From Methylobacterium radiodurans (GTDB taxonomy: Bacteria; Pseudomonadota; Alphaproteobacteria; Rhizobiales; Beijerinckiaceae), in contig NZ_CP029551.1 of the NCBI RefSeq assembly GCF_003173735.1, forward strand, positions 5,396,001 to 5,460,000: a stretch of DNA of 64,000 nucleotides, given 5' to 3'. Positions within the stretch are counted from its first letter, which is position 1. The number at the start of each line of letters is the position of its first letter. The notes beneath the pieces were generated by a model. It did not search any database and was not told the DNA's origin. It saw nothing but the letters and a program-made list of their open reading frames with translations. Below, piece by piece: positions 36,666 through 45,578 of this stretch. The position numbers and the translations under genes are program-made.

Positions 36666-37454
36666 CTACGCTCCGAGCCGCCTCAGCGCCGCCTCGTGCA
36701 GCCGCGGGTCGCCGGCCGCGACGATGCGGCCGCCCTCCGTTGCCGGACCGCCGTCCCAGTTCGTGACCACCCCGCCCGCGCCCTCCACGATCGGGATCAG
36801 CGCGACGATGTCGTAGGGTTTCAGCCCGGCCTCGACCACGAGGTCGATCTGGCCGGCGGCGAGCATGCAGTAGGCGTAGCAATCGGTGCCGTAGCGGGTC
36901 ATGCGGACCTGATCCTGCACCGCGCGGAAGCGCTCGGCCTCCTCGCCCTCGGCGAAGAGGCGCGGATCCGTAGTGGCGAGCAGCGCCGCCGAGAGGTCGG
37001 CGCAGCGGCGTGTGCGCAAGGTGCGCTCGCCCGCCGGGCCGCGCAGCTTCGCGCTGTGCCCGTCGCCGGTGAAGCGCTCAGCCAGGAAGGGCTGGTGCAT
37101 CAGGCCGCGCACGGCCGTCTCGCCCTTCTTGAGGCCGATCAGCGTGCCCCAGGTCGGCAGGCCGCTGATGAAGGCGCGGGTCCCGTCGATCGGGTCGAGC
37201 ACCCAGACACACTCGGCGTCGAGCCGCTCCGAGCCGAACTCCTCGCCGAGGATCCCGTGGCCCGGGAAGGCGTCGCGGATCATCCGGCGCATCACCACCT
37301 CGGCGGCGCGGTCGGCCTCGGTGACGGGATCGAAGGGCGCGCCGCCGCGGGCCTTGTCGTCCAGCCCGAACTGCGCCCGGAAGAAGGGCAGGATCGCCCG
37401 GCCCGAGGCGTCGGCGAGGTCGTGCATGAACCGGCCGAGTTCGACGACGCTCAT
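36666..37454 (-). CDS. hisN: Inositol-monophosphatase family, histidinol-phosphatase-like
   Basis: A 262-residue Mg-dependent phosphatase. Motifs: GILGEEFGSE near residue 68, WVLDPIDGTRAF near 85, and GLKPYDIVALIPIVEGAGG near 210, where the usual WD is YD. Alphaproteobacterial HisN, which makes histidinol, belongs to this group, but inositol-1-phosphatase cannot be excluded. The open frame extends far upstream (to 37958) but without family similarity. No other his genes are nearby. Confidence 0.8.
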   Translation of the reverse strand: MSVVELGRFMHDLADASGRAILPFFRAQFGLDDKARGGAPFDPVTEADRAAEVVMRRMIRDAFPGHGILGEEFGSERLDAECVWVLDPIDGTRAFISGLPTWGTLIGLKKGETAVRGLMHQPFLAERFTGDGHSAKLRGPAGERTLRTRRCADLSAALLATTDPRLFAEGEEAERFRAVQDQVRMTRYGTDCYAYCMLAAGQIDLVVEAGLKPYDIVALIPIVEGAGGVVTNWDGGPATEGGRIVAAGDPRLHEAALRRLGA

Positions 37455-37537
37455 CGGTTCCTCCGCCTGACGGCCACACGCGTGGACTAGACGAAGCCGG
37501 TCCGGGCCCGCGCCGTCAAGTCCCCGTCGGAGCCCAG

Positions 37538-39505
37538 TCAGGCCTGCGCGGTCGCGAGGGCCGGCGCATCCCGCTCGGGCCGCTCGGGCGCTCCGTCCTC
37601 CCGCACCATGCCGACCACCGCCTCGACCGCACCGCGCAGGGTGGCGACGTGCATCTCGGCGGGAATCGCAGTCGGCGCGGTGGCGACGTCGTCCGTCTGC
37701 CAGAGGCCGACGAGGAGCGGCACGTCCGGCAGGCGCTGCCGCAGCCGCCGCGCCAGACGGCGCAGATGCGTCGGCTCGCCCGCGATGGCCAGCGAGACGA
37801 TGCAGACGAGGCAGGCCGGACCCGGCTCGAAGGCGTCGATCTTCGCGCGGGCCAGGTCGGAGAAGGACACGACGCGGGTGCCCATCCCGCGCTTCGCCAG
37901 GAGCTGCGCCAGGATCGCGGCGGCGGCCTCGTCGAGGAAGCCGCGGCCGGCCACACACAGCACCGCGCCGGGCCTGGTCCAGGCCTCGGGCAGCGTCGCG
38001 GGCTTCGGCGCGAACGGGGCGCCGTCCTGGCGATCACAGACGCCGTCCCCGCTCCCCTTCGGCGCATCCTCCGGCGCCGCGTCGTCGCGGTCGGCGAGTT
38101 CGTCGATCAGCTCGGTCACGCTCTCGCGGATGGCCGATTTCTGCTGGACGGTGAGCACGCCGCGCGCGGCGTCCCGGGCCGCGAGCTCCAGCCCCTTCAC
38201 CACCACGCTGTCGTAGTAGGCCGAGAGCGAGCACCCGGCGAGGATCAGGTCGGCGTGCTCCTGCGCCTCCTCCGGGTCGTCGGCGAGGATGCGCTGGTAG
38301 AAGTTCTCGACCGGGGTGAGAGCCGGGGTGTTGCCGAACAGCACGTCGAGGAATTCGAGCTTGTCGACGTGGCGGCCGAGTACGACGAGGCAGACGGTGA
38401 GCGGCGTCGACAGCAGGAGGCCGATCGGCCCCCAGAGCCAGGTCCAGAACAGGGCCGAGACCAGCACGGCCAGCGGCGAGAGCCCGGTCGAGTGCCCGTA
38501 GAGCATCGGCTCGAAGAGCTGGCCGACCAGGGGCTCCAGCACCACGAAGAGCAGCCCCGTGGCGATCAGCATGTTCCAGCCGGGATCGACCGCCGCCGCC
38601 AGCGCCATTGGGAACAGGGCACAGAGAAACGCCCCGATATAGGGAACGAAGCGCATCAGCGCGGCGAAGATGCCCCAGAGCACGGGGCTCGGCACGCCGA
38701 TGAGGTAGAGCCCGACGCCGATCGCGATGCCGAAGCCGGCATTCAGCGCGAGCTGGGCGACGAAGTAGCGGCTCAAACGGCGCGCGGCGTCGTCCATCGC
38801 CACCGTGGTGCGGTGCAGGTCGCTGGAACCGGCGAGCCGGATCATGCGGTCGCGCAGATCCTCCCGCTGCATCAGCACGAAGATCAGCACCACCACGACG
38901 ATGCCGGCGGTGGCCAGCGGCTGAAGGGCGGGCGAGAGGAGCTTCTCGGCGGTCTCCAGCGGGCCCGGCATCGGCTGGCGCGTCTCGACCACGACGGGCT
39001 TCGGCGCGGGCTCGGCGCCCGGATCCGCGGCCGGGTTGTCCGCCTGCTTGTCGCCGTGAGCGGGCGCGCCCGCCTCGTGGATCGCGCGCCCGATCCCGGC
39101 GACGTACTCGGTGATCCGGCCGACCGGACTCTCGCGCAGGCCCTCGACCTTGCGCTCGATCGTGGCGCGATAGCGCGGCACGTCGCCCGCGAGGTCGGCG
39201 ACCTGCACGCCGATCAGGGTGGCGAGCGCGGCCACGACGCCCATCGTCAGCAGCACCGTCAGCCCAACGGCGACGAGCCGGGGGAATCGGATCCGGCGCA
39301 GGAAGTGGACGAGGGGCCCGAGCACGAAGGAAAGCAGCAGTGCGATCGCGATCGGGATGAGGATCTCGCGGCCGAAATACAGTCCCGCGATGATCACCGC
39401 GGCGATGACCACCGGCGAGGCCATCGCCGCGCGCGGGGTCTCGGCCGCGGCGATGCGGGTCGGCCGCGGCGGGATCAGCGGCCCCTCTCGTGTCATGCTC
39501 GCCAT
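37538..39505 (-). CDS. AI-2E family transporter with long cytoplasmic tail
   Basis: A 655-residue membrane protein. The N-terminal 360 residues are the AI-2E/UPF0118 permease fold: membrane helices near 28-95 (VVIAAVIIAGLYFG, LVAVGLTVLLTMGVVAAL), a soluble loop, then five more helices ending GPIGLLLSTPLTVCLVVLG. Family members export autoinducer-2 or exchange Na+/H+; the substrate here is unknown. The C-terminal 290 residues are soluble and unusual for the family. They contain a Rossmann-like block (VLCVAGRGFLDEAAAAILAQ) that recalls B12-binding folds without the cobalamin His motif. Confidence 0.85.
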   Translation of the reverse strand: MASMTREGPLIPPRPTRIAAAETPRAAMASPVVIAAVIIAGLYFGREILIPIAIALLLSFVLGPLVHFLRRIRFPRLVAVGLTVLLTMGVVAALATLIGVQVADLAGDVPRYRATIERKVEGLRESPVGRITEYVAGIGRAIHEAGAPAHGDKQADNPAADPGAEPAPKPVVVETRQPMPGPLETAEKLLSPALQPLATAGIVVVVLIFVLMQREDLRDRMIRLAGSSDLHRTTVAMDDAARRLSRYFVAQLALNAGFGIAIGVGLYLIGVPSPVLWGIFAALMRFVPYIGAFLCALFPMALAAAVDPGWNMLIATGLLFVVLEPLVGQLFEPMLYGHSTGLSPLAVLVSALFWTWLWGPIGLLLSTPLTVCLVVLGRHVDKLEFLDVLFGNTPALTPVENFYQRILADDPEEAQEHADLILAGCSLSAYYDSVVVKGLELAARDAARGVLTVQQKSAIRESVTELIDELADRDDAAPEDAPKGSGDGVCDRQDGAPFAPKPATLPEAWTRPGAVLCVAGRGFLDEAAAAILAQLLAKRGMGTRVVSFSDLARAKIDAFEPGPACLVCIVSLAIAGEPTHLRRLARRLRQRLPDVPLLVGLWQTDDVATAPTAIPAEMHVATLRGAVEAVVGMVREDGAPERPERDAPALATAQA

Positions 39506-39643
39506 GCCGTGTGCCTGCCCCGGAAAACGCGACGCCTGGGCGCGGGCTCCGGTCGCGCCGCACGGGGAACCCCGAACGCCGCCGAAACGATCCCTCCGGA
39601 GACGGCAAAGCTCACGCGGGCGTGAGTGCGAAAGGCCTGAGGG

Positions 39644-40402
39644 TCAGGGAGCGAAGGGTTTCAGGGCGTGTCCGGCCGCCTCCAGCGCGCGGCGGACCGC
39701 GCGGGCCGTGGCGACCGCGCCCGGGGTGTCGCCGTGGACGCAGACCGTGTCGATCGCGACGGGCAGGCGCTTGCCCGAGACCGTGGTGACCGCCTCCTCC
39801 CCCACCATCGCGGCGACGCGGTCGGCGGCTTCCTCCGGATCCTCGATCACGGCGCCGGGGAGCGCCCGGGACGCGAGCTGCCCATCATCGGCGTAGGCGC
39901 GGTCGGCGAAGACCTCGCGGGCGACGGCGAGCCCCACATCCAGTGCCGCCCGCTCCGAGGGCAGGCCCGGCATCACCACGAGGACGAGGCGCGGATCGAC
40001 CCCATGCACGCCGCGCGCCACCGCGGCGGCGACCTCGTCTTCCGCGTTCTGGAGGTTGTTCAGGGCTCCGTGCGCCTTGACATAGGTGACGCGGTGCCCG
40101 CCGAGTGCCGCGCAGGCCTGGAGCGCGCCGACCTGATAGGCGACGAGGTTCTCGATCGCGCGCTCGCCGAGGCGCACCACCCGGCGTCCGAAGCCCTGAA
40201 GGTCGGCGAAGCCCGGATGGGCGCCGAGCGCGACGCCGCGCGCCAGCGCCGCTCGCGCCGTCGCCACCATGATGTCGGGATCGCCCGCATGTAGTCCGCA
40301 GGCGACGTTGGCCGAGGTGACGACGTCGAGAATCGCCGCGTCGTCGCCCATGCGCCAGGGTCCGAATCCCTCCCCGAGATCCGCGTTGAGGTCGATGTGC
40401 AT
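39644..40402 (-). CDS. pxpA: 5-oxoprolinase subunit A (LamB/YcsF family)
   Basis: A 252-residue protein starting MHIDLNADLGEGFGPW, the LamB/YcsF signature. Further family blocks are ANVACGLHAGDP, GAHPGFADLQGFGRR, YVKAHGALNN and VCVHGDTPGAV. PxpA acts with PxpB and PxpC in ATP-dependent cleavage of 5-oxoproline to glutamate, a repair of spontaneously cyclised glutamine. PxpB and PxpC are not in this window. ATG 40402 is taken rather than the upstream start at 40453 because the family begins here. Confidence 0.93.
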   Translation of the reverse strand: MHIDLNADLGEGFGPWRMGDDAAILDVVTSANVACGLHAGDPDIMVATARAALARGVALGAHPGFADLQGFGRRVVRLGERAIENLVAYQVGALQACAALGGHRVTYVKAHGALNNLQNAEDEVAAAVARGVHGVDPRLVLVVMPGLPSERAALDVGLAVAREVFADRAYADDGQLASRALPGAVIEDPEEAADRVAAMVGEEAVTTVSGKRLPVAIDTVCVHGDTPGAVATARAVRRALEAAGHALKPFAP

Positions 40403-40502
40403 CACCGGGCTCCGTATCGAGGATCCTCGCGGCCGAACGGCGCCGGTAAACAAGACCGCAGGGCCCGCACCGGATCCGCGACGGGTCTGTGCGCCAGCCC
40501 GC

Positions 40503-41795
40503 TCAGACCACCACCGGCAGCTCGGCCTGCTCCGCCACGCCGAAGACGCGCTTGTAACGGTCTACCTGCGCCGCCGGTCCCTGCGCCTTGCTCGGGTTGT
40601 CGGAGATCTTCACGGTTGGGTAGCCGTTCGCCTCCGAGACCTTGCAGACGATCGAGATCGGGTCGAGGCGGCCGTCCGGGACGAGGCCGCGGAAATCGTT
40701 CGTCAGCAGCGTGCCCCAGCCGTAGCCGATGCGCATGCGCCCGTGGAAATGGGCGTGGATCGCCTCGATCGTGCCGATGTCGAGCCCGTCGGAGAAGATC
40801 GCCAGCTTCTCGCGCGGGTCGCAGCCGCGGGAGCGCCAGAAGGCGATGACCTCCTCGCCGCCCTCGATCGGGTCCTTCGAGTCGATGCGGATGCCGGTCC
40901 AGGCGCTGATCCAGTCGGGCGCATCCTTCAGGAAGCCGGTGGTGCCGTAAGTGTCGGGCAGCGCCACCAGCAGGTTGCCCTCGTAATCCTGCTGCCAGTC
41001 GCGCAGCACCGCGTAGGGCGCCTGGGCCAGAGACGCGTCGTCGGGACTCAGCGCCGCGTAGACCATCGGCAGCTCGTGGGCGTTGGTGCCCACCGCCTCC
41101 AGCTCGCGCCGCATGGCGATGAGGCAGTTCGAGGTGCCGGTGAAGTGGGGCCCGAGCCCCTCCTGCATCGCCTGCACGCACCAATCCTGCCAGAGGAAGC
41201 CGTGGCGCCGCCGGGTGCCGAAATCGGCGATCGAGAGATCGGGCAAGCGGCGCAGGCGCTCGATCTTCTCCCAGACCCGGGACATGGCGCGGGCGTAGAG
41301 CACCTGGAGGTCGAAGCGGCCCATGCCGCGCAACGTCGCGCGCGAGCGCAGCTCGTTGAGGATCGCGAGGGCCGGCACCTCCCACATCGTGGTCTCGAGC
41401 CAGGAGCCGTGGAAGCTCAGCTCGTACTGCCCGTCGCGGACCGCGAGTTCGTATTCGGGGAGGCGGAAATCCTCGAACCAGGCGATGAACTCGGCCGAGA
41501 GGATGCGGCGCGTGCCGTAGAAGGCATTGCCGCGCAGCCACGTCGCCTCGCCGCGCCCGAGGCGGAGCGAGCGGGCGTGGTCGAGCTGCTCGCGCAGTTC
41601 CCCCGCATCGACCGCCTCCGCGAGGCGGACCCGGCTCGTGCGGTTGTGGATGCCGAAGGTGACGGAGACGTCGGCGTGCCGGCGCAGGATCATCTGCGCC
41701 ATCAGCAGCTTGTAGAAATCCGTATCGAGCAGCGACCGGACGATCGGGTCGATGCGGAAATTGTGGTTGTAGACCCGCGTCGCGAGATCGGACAT
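40503..41795 (-). CDS. pncB: Nicotinate phosphoribosyltransferase
   Basis: A 430-residue PncB, which joins nicotinate to PRPP to form nicotinate mononucleotide in NAD salvage. Visible blocks: [18 protein letters not shown] at the N-terminus, [27 protein letters not shown] holding the catalytic His (residues about 215-240), and IFSDGLDIG near 315. Length agrees with the family. It stands alone between pxpA and a stress protein, all on the minus strand. A 16-base palindrome lies about 90 bases upstream. Confidence 0.95.
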   Translation of the reverse strand: MSDLATRVYNHNFRIDPIVRSLLDTDFYKLLMAQMILRRHADVSVTFGIHNRTSRVRLAEAVDAGELREQLDHARSLRLGRGEATWLRGNAFYGTRRILSAEFIAWFEDFRLPEYELAVRDGQYELSFHGSWLETTMWEVPALAILNELRSRATLRGMGRFDLQVLYARAMSRVWEKIERLRRLPDLSIADFGTRRRHGFLWQDWCVQAMQEGLGPHFTGTSNCLIAMRRELEAVGTNAHELPMVYAALSPDDASLAQAPYAVLRDWQQDYEGNLLVALPDTYGTTGFLKDAPDWISAWTGIRIDSKDPIEGGEEVIAFWRSRGCDPREKLAIFSDGLDIGTIEAIHAHFHGRMRIGYGWGTLLTNDFRGLVPDGRLDPISIVCKVSEANGYPTVKISDNPSKAQGPAAQVDRYKRVFGVAEQAELPVVV

Positions 41796-41886
41796 CGGTC
41801 GGGATCGGCTCCGTCCGCGGGCATGGGAACGCCCGCGGGCGCAGGGCGCACGCGGGCGGCACAGGAGTCAATGGGCCTGCGGGCGC

Positions 41887-41902
41887 GAACCTGTACAGGT
41901 TC
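41887..41902. promoter_or_regulatory. 16-base perfect palindrome upstream of pncB
   Basis: GAACCTGTACAGGTTC is perfectly self-complementary. It overlaps a second inverted repeat, GGTTC-GCCA-GAACC. It lies between the stop of the PPOX protein gene and the start of pncB. It could be an operator for pncB or a terminator-like hairpin for the gene upstream. Confidence 0.45.
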
Positions 41903-41941
41903 GCCAGAACCGCGACGGCTTTGCCCGGCCCGCGATCGGAC

Positions 41942-42445
41942 TTAAGCCAGATCGACCTTCTTCACCTCTGTCTTCGGGCTCTCGCCGGTGAGCGTGGCCT
42001 TCAGGTAGCCGTAGAGGTGCACCATCGTGCTGTTCGGGCTGTCCCAGTACTCGCCCTTCTCCGGATGGACGCGGATCAGCGCGACCTCGGGGTCGTCCTT
42101 GCCGTTGGGGAACCAGGTCTTCAGGCTCTCTTGCCACTTCTCGTCGATCTTGGCCCGGTCGCGCACGATCTCCGCCTTGCCGGCGACCGAGACGTAGTTC
42201 TGGCTCGATGGGTCCGAGTAGGCGAGGTTGATCTGGTTGTCGCGGCTGATCTCGGTCGTCTTGGGCGAGTGCAGCTTGGTGAAGAACCACAGGTCGCCGT
42301 TCTCGTCGGCGTCGTTGTTCCACATCGGCCGGCTGTTGAGCGTGCCGTCGGAATCGACGGTGGTCATCATCGCGATCTTCACGTCCTTGATCAGGTCGAA
42401 GAGCTTCTTCGCGCCCTCGTGGTCGCGGTGGTTGCCCTGATGCAT
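41942..42445 (-). CDS. General-stress PPOX-fold flavoprotein
   Basis: A 167-residue protein of the pyridoxamine-phosphate-oxidase-like 'general stress protein 26' family. Blocks: AKKLFDLIKDVKIAMMTTV, LNSRPMWNNDADENGDLWFF, NLAYSDPSSQNYVSVAGKAEI and FPNGKDDPEVALIRVHPEKGEYWD. Members bind FMN or F420-like cofactors; the reaction is generally unknown. A near-consensus EcfG promoter lies 100 bases upstream, which agrees with a stress role. ATG 42445 begins the conserved region. Confidence 0.88.
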   Translation of the reverse strand: MHQGNHRDHEGAKKLFDLIKDVKIAMMTTVDSDGTLNSRPMWNNDADENGDLWFFTKLHSPKTTEISRDNQINLAYSDPSSQNYVSVAGKAEIVRDRAKIDEKWQESLKTWFPNGKDDPEVALIRVHPEKGEYWDSPNSTMVHLYGYLKATLTGESPKTEVKKVDLA

Positions 42446-42545
42446 GGAATCCCGTCTCCTACACGTCGCTTCGGTCGGTCCGGGCGGAAGGATCGCACGC
42501 GCCGGTCTGCGCGCCGCGGCACCCCCGCCTGAAGGCTGCCCCGAC

Positions 42546-42570
42546 AACGGACAAGTGCCGGCTTGGTTCA
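42546..42570 (-). promoter_or_regulatory. Near-consensus EcfG promoter for the PPOX stress gene
   Basis: On the minus strand TGAAC (42570-42566) and CGTT (42549-42546) are 16 bases apart. This differs from the EcfG consensus only in the first base of the -35 element. The start codon is about 100 bases further on. Confidence 0.45.
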
Positions 42571-42602
42571 GCTCCGGCGCGAGAAGGGAAGAGGATATCC
42601 GC

Positions 42603-42881
42603 ATGCGGCGCTCAGCCCAGGTTCTCGTCCTCGCCGCACTGTCCCTCGCAGCAGGTCCGGCCGCCGCCGAGGTGCGCTTCGGCCCCGGCGTGCGCATCGG
42701 CGGGCACGATGTCTCGAACCGCCGCTACCGCAGCGTCCACATCGAGCGGGTGCGGCGCCTGCCGGGGCCGCCCGGCTGCCGCCACGTCCGGAACGGGTTC
42801 TACCGGCGCGGGGACGGGAGCGTGGTGCGCGGGCCGATGGAGCGCTGCAACCTCGTGGCGATCCCGCCGCATCGGCGCTGA
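42603..42881 (+). CDS. Small secreted protein of unknown function
   Basis: A 92-residue protein with a clear signal peptide (RRSAQVLVLAALSLAAGPAAA, cleavage after about residue 23) and a GAAGAGG ribosome site. The mature part is basic and Arg-rich with two cysteines (PPGCRHVRNGFYRRGDGSVV and RCNLVAIPP), which could form a disulfide in the periplasm. I do not recognise a named family. Confidence 0.6.
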   Translation: MRRSAQVLVLAALSLAAGPAAAEVRFGPGVRIGGHDVSNRRYRSVHIERVRRLPGPPGCRHVRNGFYRRGDGSVVRGPMERCNLVAIPPHRR

Positions 42882-42988
42882 ACCCGCCGCCCCCAAGGCG
42901 CCGGGGGGTCTGGTGTTCCGGGCGCGCTCGGTTACATGCAGGGGACCTTGCAGGTGGCATACCTGCCCGCTCCATCGGGAGAACGACC

Positions 42989-44122
42989 TTGGCGATCAGC
43001 CGCGACGACGTGATGAAGGCGCTGACCGGCGTGGCGGTGGACGCCGCCGGCACCACGCTCACTGGCTCCGGCCGCCTCTCGCAGGTGGTGGTCGACGCGA
43101 ACAACCGCGTGATGTTCTCGATCCTGATCGATCCGAGCGAGGCCGAGCGGTTCGAGCCGGTGCGCCGCGCCGCCGAGGGCAAGGTCCTGTCGATCCCCGG
43201 CGTCTCGGGCGTGTTCGCGAGCCTCACCTCGGAGCGCGGCCCGAACCATCAGGCGCAGAGCGGCGCCGCGCCCCGGCCCGTTCAGCCGCCGCGCCCCGGC
43301 GCGCCCCCGAACCAGGGCCCGCAGCTACCCGGCGTTCGCCACATCGTGGCGGTGGCCTCCGGCAAGGGCGGCGTCGGCAAGTCGACCACCGCCTGCAACC
43401 TCGCGCTGGCGCTCAAGGCGCAGGGGCTGAAGGTCGGCCTGCTTGATGCCGACATCTACGGTCCCTCGGTGCCGAAGCTCTTCGGTCTCTCCGGCAAGCC
43501 GAACGTGGTCGACAACCGCTCCATGGAGCCGATGGAGGGCTACGGGCTCAAGGTCATGTCGATCGGCTTCCTGATCGAGCCCGAGACGGCGATGATCTGG
43601 CGCGGGCCGATGGTGCAGTCGGCCATCACCCAGATGCTGCGCGACGTGCTCTGGGGTGAACTCGACGTGCTGCTCGTCGACATGCCGCCCGGCACCGGCG
43701 ACGCGCAGCTCACCATGGCGCAGGCCACGCCGTTGTCGGGCGCCGTCATCGTCTCGACACCCCAGGACCTCGCGCTGATCGACGCGCGCCGGGGCGTCAC
43801 CATGTTCAAGAAGGTCGCGGTGCCGATCCTCGGCGTGATCGAGAACATGGCGACCTTCGTCTGCCCGAATTGCGGCCACGCCTCGCACATCTTCGGCCAT
43901 GGCGGCGCCCGCCAGGAGGCCGAGCGCCTCGGCGTGCCGTTCCTCGGCGAGGTGCCGCTCAACATGACGATCCGCGAGACCTCCGATTCCGGCCGCCCCG
44001 TGGTGGCGACGGATCCGGACGGGCCGCAGGCCCGTGTCTACCGCGAGATCGCCGCCAAGCTCTGGCAGAACCTCTCGGGCGCAGCCCCCGGCCGGGCGGC
44101 TCCGAAGATCGTGATCGAGTGA
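42989..44122 (+). CDS. mrp: Mrp/ApbC iron-sulfur cluster carrier
   Basis: A 377-residue P-loop ATPase that delivers Fe-S clusters to apoproteins. The N-terminal 85 residues are a MIP18-like domain, followed by a Pro-rich linker. The deviant Walker A GKGGVGKST lies near residue 130, with DADIYGPSVPKLFG after it. The CPNCGH motif, which holds the bridging cluster, lies near 290. TTG 42989 is preferred: GGGAG precedes it and the resulting start (M-A-I-S-R-D) matches homologues. It overlaps mobA by four bases. Confidence 0.92.
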   Translation: MAISRDDVMKALTGVAVDAAGTTLTGSGRLSQVVVDANNRVMFSILIDPSEAERFEPVRRAAEGKVLSIPGVSGVFASLTSERGPNHQAQSGAAPRPVQPPRPGAPPNQGPQLPGVRHIVAVASGKGGVGKSTTACNLALALKAQGLKVGLLDADIYGPSVPKLFGLSGKPNVVDNRSMEPMEGYGLKVMSIGFLIEPETAMIWRGPMVQSAITQMLRDVLWGELDVLLVDMPPGTGDAQLTMAQATPLSGAVIVSTPQDLALIDARRGVTMFKKVAVPILGVIENMATFVCPNCGHASHIFGHGGARQEAERLGVPFLGEVPLNMTIRETSDSGRPVVATDPDGPQARVYREIAAKLWQNLSGAAPGRAAPKIVIE

Positions 44123-44736
44123 GCGCGTCCGTCCTCGGCCTGATCCTGGCCGGGGGCCGGGCGCGGCGGATGGGTGGGGGCGACAAGCCCCTGCTCGAAC
44201 TCGGCGGGCGCACGCTGCTCGCGCGGGTGGCCGAGCGGCTCGGGGACCAGTGCGGGGCCGGGCTGGCGCTCAGCGCCAATGGCGACCCGGCGCGCTTCGC
44301 CGGCTTCCCGGGCCCGGTCCTGCCGGACACGGTAGCGGACCAGCCGGGCCCGCTCGCCGGCATCCTGGCGGGATTGGAGCACGCTGCCGCGCGGGGGATC
44401 GAGGCTGTCGTCAGCGTCTCGGGCGACGCACCGCTCCTGCCGGAGGATCTGGTGGCGCGGCTGATGGCGGTGCGCCCGGAGGTCGGCATCGCGCTGGCGG
44501 CTTCGGGCGAGCGGCGGCACTACACGATCGCCCTCTGGCCGGCGGCGCTGCGGGACAACCTCCAGTCCTATCTGGGAAGCGGCGAGCGCCGAGTCGGCGG
44601 CTTCATCGCCCGCCACCCGGCGGAGGCGGCCTCCTGGCCGGTCGAGCCACTGGACCCCTTCCTCAACATCAACACGCCGGAGGATCTGGCGGCGGCGGAA
44701 GCCGCGCTGGCCATGTCCGCTCCGCGTTCGAAATGA
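44119..44736 (+). CDS. mobA: Molybdenum cofactor guanylyltransferase
   Basis: A 205-residue nucleotidyltransferase that links GMP to molybdopterin for bis-MGD enzymes such as formate dehydrogenases. The signature LILAGGRARRMGGGDKPLLEL is at the N-terminus. VLPDTVADQPGPLAGILAGL lies near 70, VSGDAPLLPEDL near 100 and FLNINTPEDLAAAE near the end. GTG 44119 overlaps the mrp stop (GTGA), so translation is coupled. Molybdoenzymes are prominent in methylotroph formate oxidation. Confidence 0.93.
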   Translation: MSASVLGLILAGGRARRMGGGDKPLLELGGRTLLARVAERLGDQCGAGLALSANGDPARFAGFPGPVLPDTVADQPGPLAGILAGLEHAAARGIEAVVSVSGDAPLLPEDLVARLMAVRPEVGIALAASGERRHYTIALWPAALRDNLQSYLGSGERRVGGFIARHPAEAASWPVEPLDPFLNINTPEDLAAAEAALAMSAPRSK

Positions 44737-44757
44737 GACGGCCCCCTCGACCGACAG

Positions 44758-44982
44758 CGGATCCGAATCCCCTCTCCCCGCTTGCGGGGAGCGTGGCAAG
44801 GCGGCGCATCGATCCCGCAGGGATCGACCCGAGGGTGAGGGGGCTTGTCCGAAAGAGATTCTACCTGAACCGCCCTCTCACCCCCGCGTCGATCCCTGCG
44901 GGATTGATCGCTCGGCTCGCCCCCGACGAGGGGGGGCCGCCCCTCTCCCCGCAAGCAGGGAGAGGGGAAGCCGCGGATCCGA
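44758..44982. repeat. Repeat A, copy 2: 225-base imperfect giant palindrome
   Basis: The element has matching ends. CGGATCCGAATCCCCTCTCC at the left pairs imperfectly with the complement of the right end, which finishes GGAAGCCGCGGATCCG. Inside are TCGATCCC-GCA-GGGATCGA and a related copy, plus GGTGAGGGGG facing CCCTCTCACCCCC. Copy 1 at 1688-1880 has the same GTGAGGGGG core and CCCTCTCCCCGC flanks. It sits between the convergent mobA and ppiB genes. It has no coding capacity and resembles a MITE or REP-type element. Confidence 0.8.
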
Positions 44983-45025
44983 ACAGATCATCTCAATGAC
45001 AGACGGCATCAGATAAGGACGCGGC

Positions 45026-45484
45026 CTACGCCGCCCCGACCGTCGCCTTCACGATCTTGTCCGGCGAGCGCGGGGGCTCGCCCTTGTTGATCGTGTCGAC
45101 CACGTCCATGCCCTCGATGACCTTGCCCCAGACCGTGTACTGACGGTCGAGGAAGCGGGCGTCGTCGAAGCAGATGAAGAACTGCGAGTTGGCCGAGTGC
45201 GGGAAGTTCGTGCGGGCCATCGAGCAGGTGCCGCGCACGTGCGGCTCGGCGTTGAACTCGGCGTTGAGATCGGGGAGGTCCGAGCCGCCGGAGCCCGTGC
45301 CGGTCGGGTCGCCGGTCTGGGCCATGAAGCCGTCGATCACCCGGTGGAACGGCACGCCGTCGTAGAAGCCCTGGCCGGCGAGCGTCTTGATGCGCTCGAC
45401 GTGGTTGGGCGCCAGGTCGGGGCGCAGGGCGATCACCACGCGGCCCTTGGTGGTCTCGAGGACGATCGTCTCGTTGTCTGCCAT
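45026..45484 (-). CDS. ppiB: Cytoplasmic cyclophilin-type peptidylprolyl isomerase
   Basis: A 152-residue cyclophilin that speeds cis-trans isomerisation at proline. It has no signal peptide (MADNETIVLETTKGRV). Active-site blocks: FYDGVPFHRVIDGFMAQTGDP, RGTCSMARTNFPHSANSQFFI and TVWGKVIEGMDVVDTI. A secreted paralogue lies 570 bases upstream. The start has GGAG at a normal distance. Confidence 0.93.
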   Translation of the reverse strand: MADNETIVLETTKGRVVIALRPDLAPNHVERIKTLAGQGFYDGVPFHRVIDGFMAQTGDPTGTGSGGSDLPDLNAEFNAEPHVRGTCSMARTNFPHSANSQFFICFDDARFLDRQYTVWGKVIEGMDVVDTINKGEPPRSPDKIVKATVGAA

Positions 45485-45578
45485 GTCGTTGCTCTCCTAG
45501 TGGAAAATAGTCCCGATCGTGTGGCCGTGTCCTGCCACGGCCTAACCCGATCCGCGGGGTCGCGGCAAATCGGGAGGG

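Noticed and set aside
37455..37958. Long N-terminal extension of the hisN-like frame
   Set aside because: The upstream codons give Arg/Gly-rich residues without family similarity, and overlap the end of the AI-2E gene; the phosphatase family begins at ATG 37454.
41887..41902. The GAAC...GTTC palindrome as a LexA box
   Set aside because: The alphaproteobacterial LexA site is a direct GTTC-N7-GTTC repeat; here the halves are inverted and spaced by 8.
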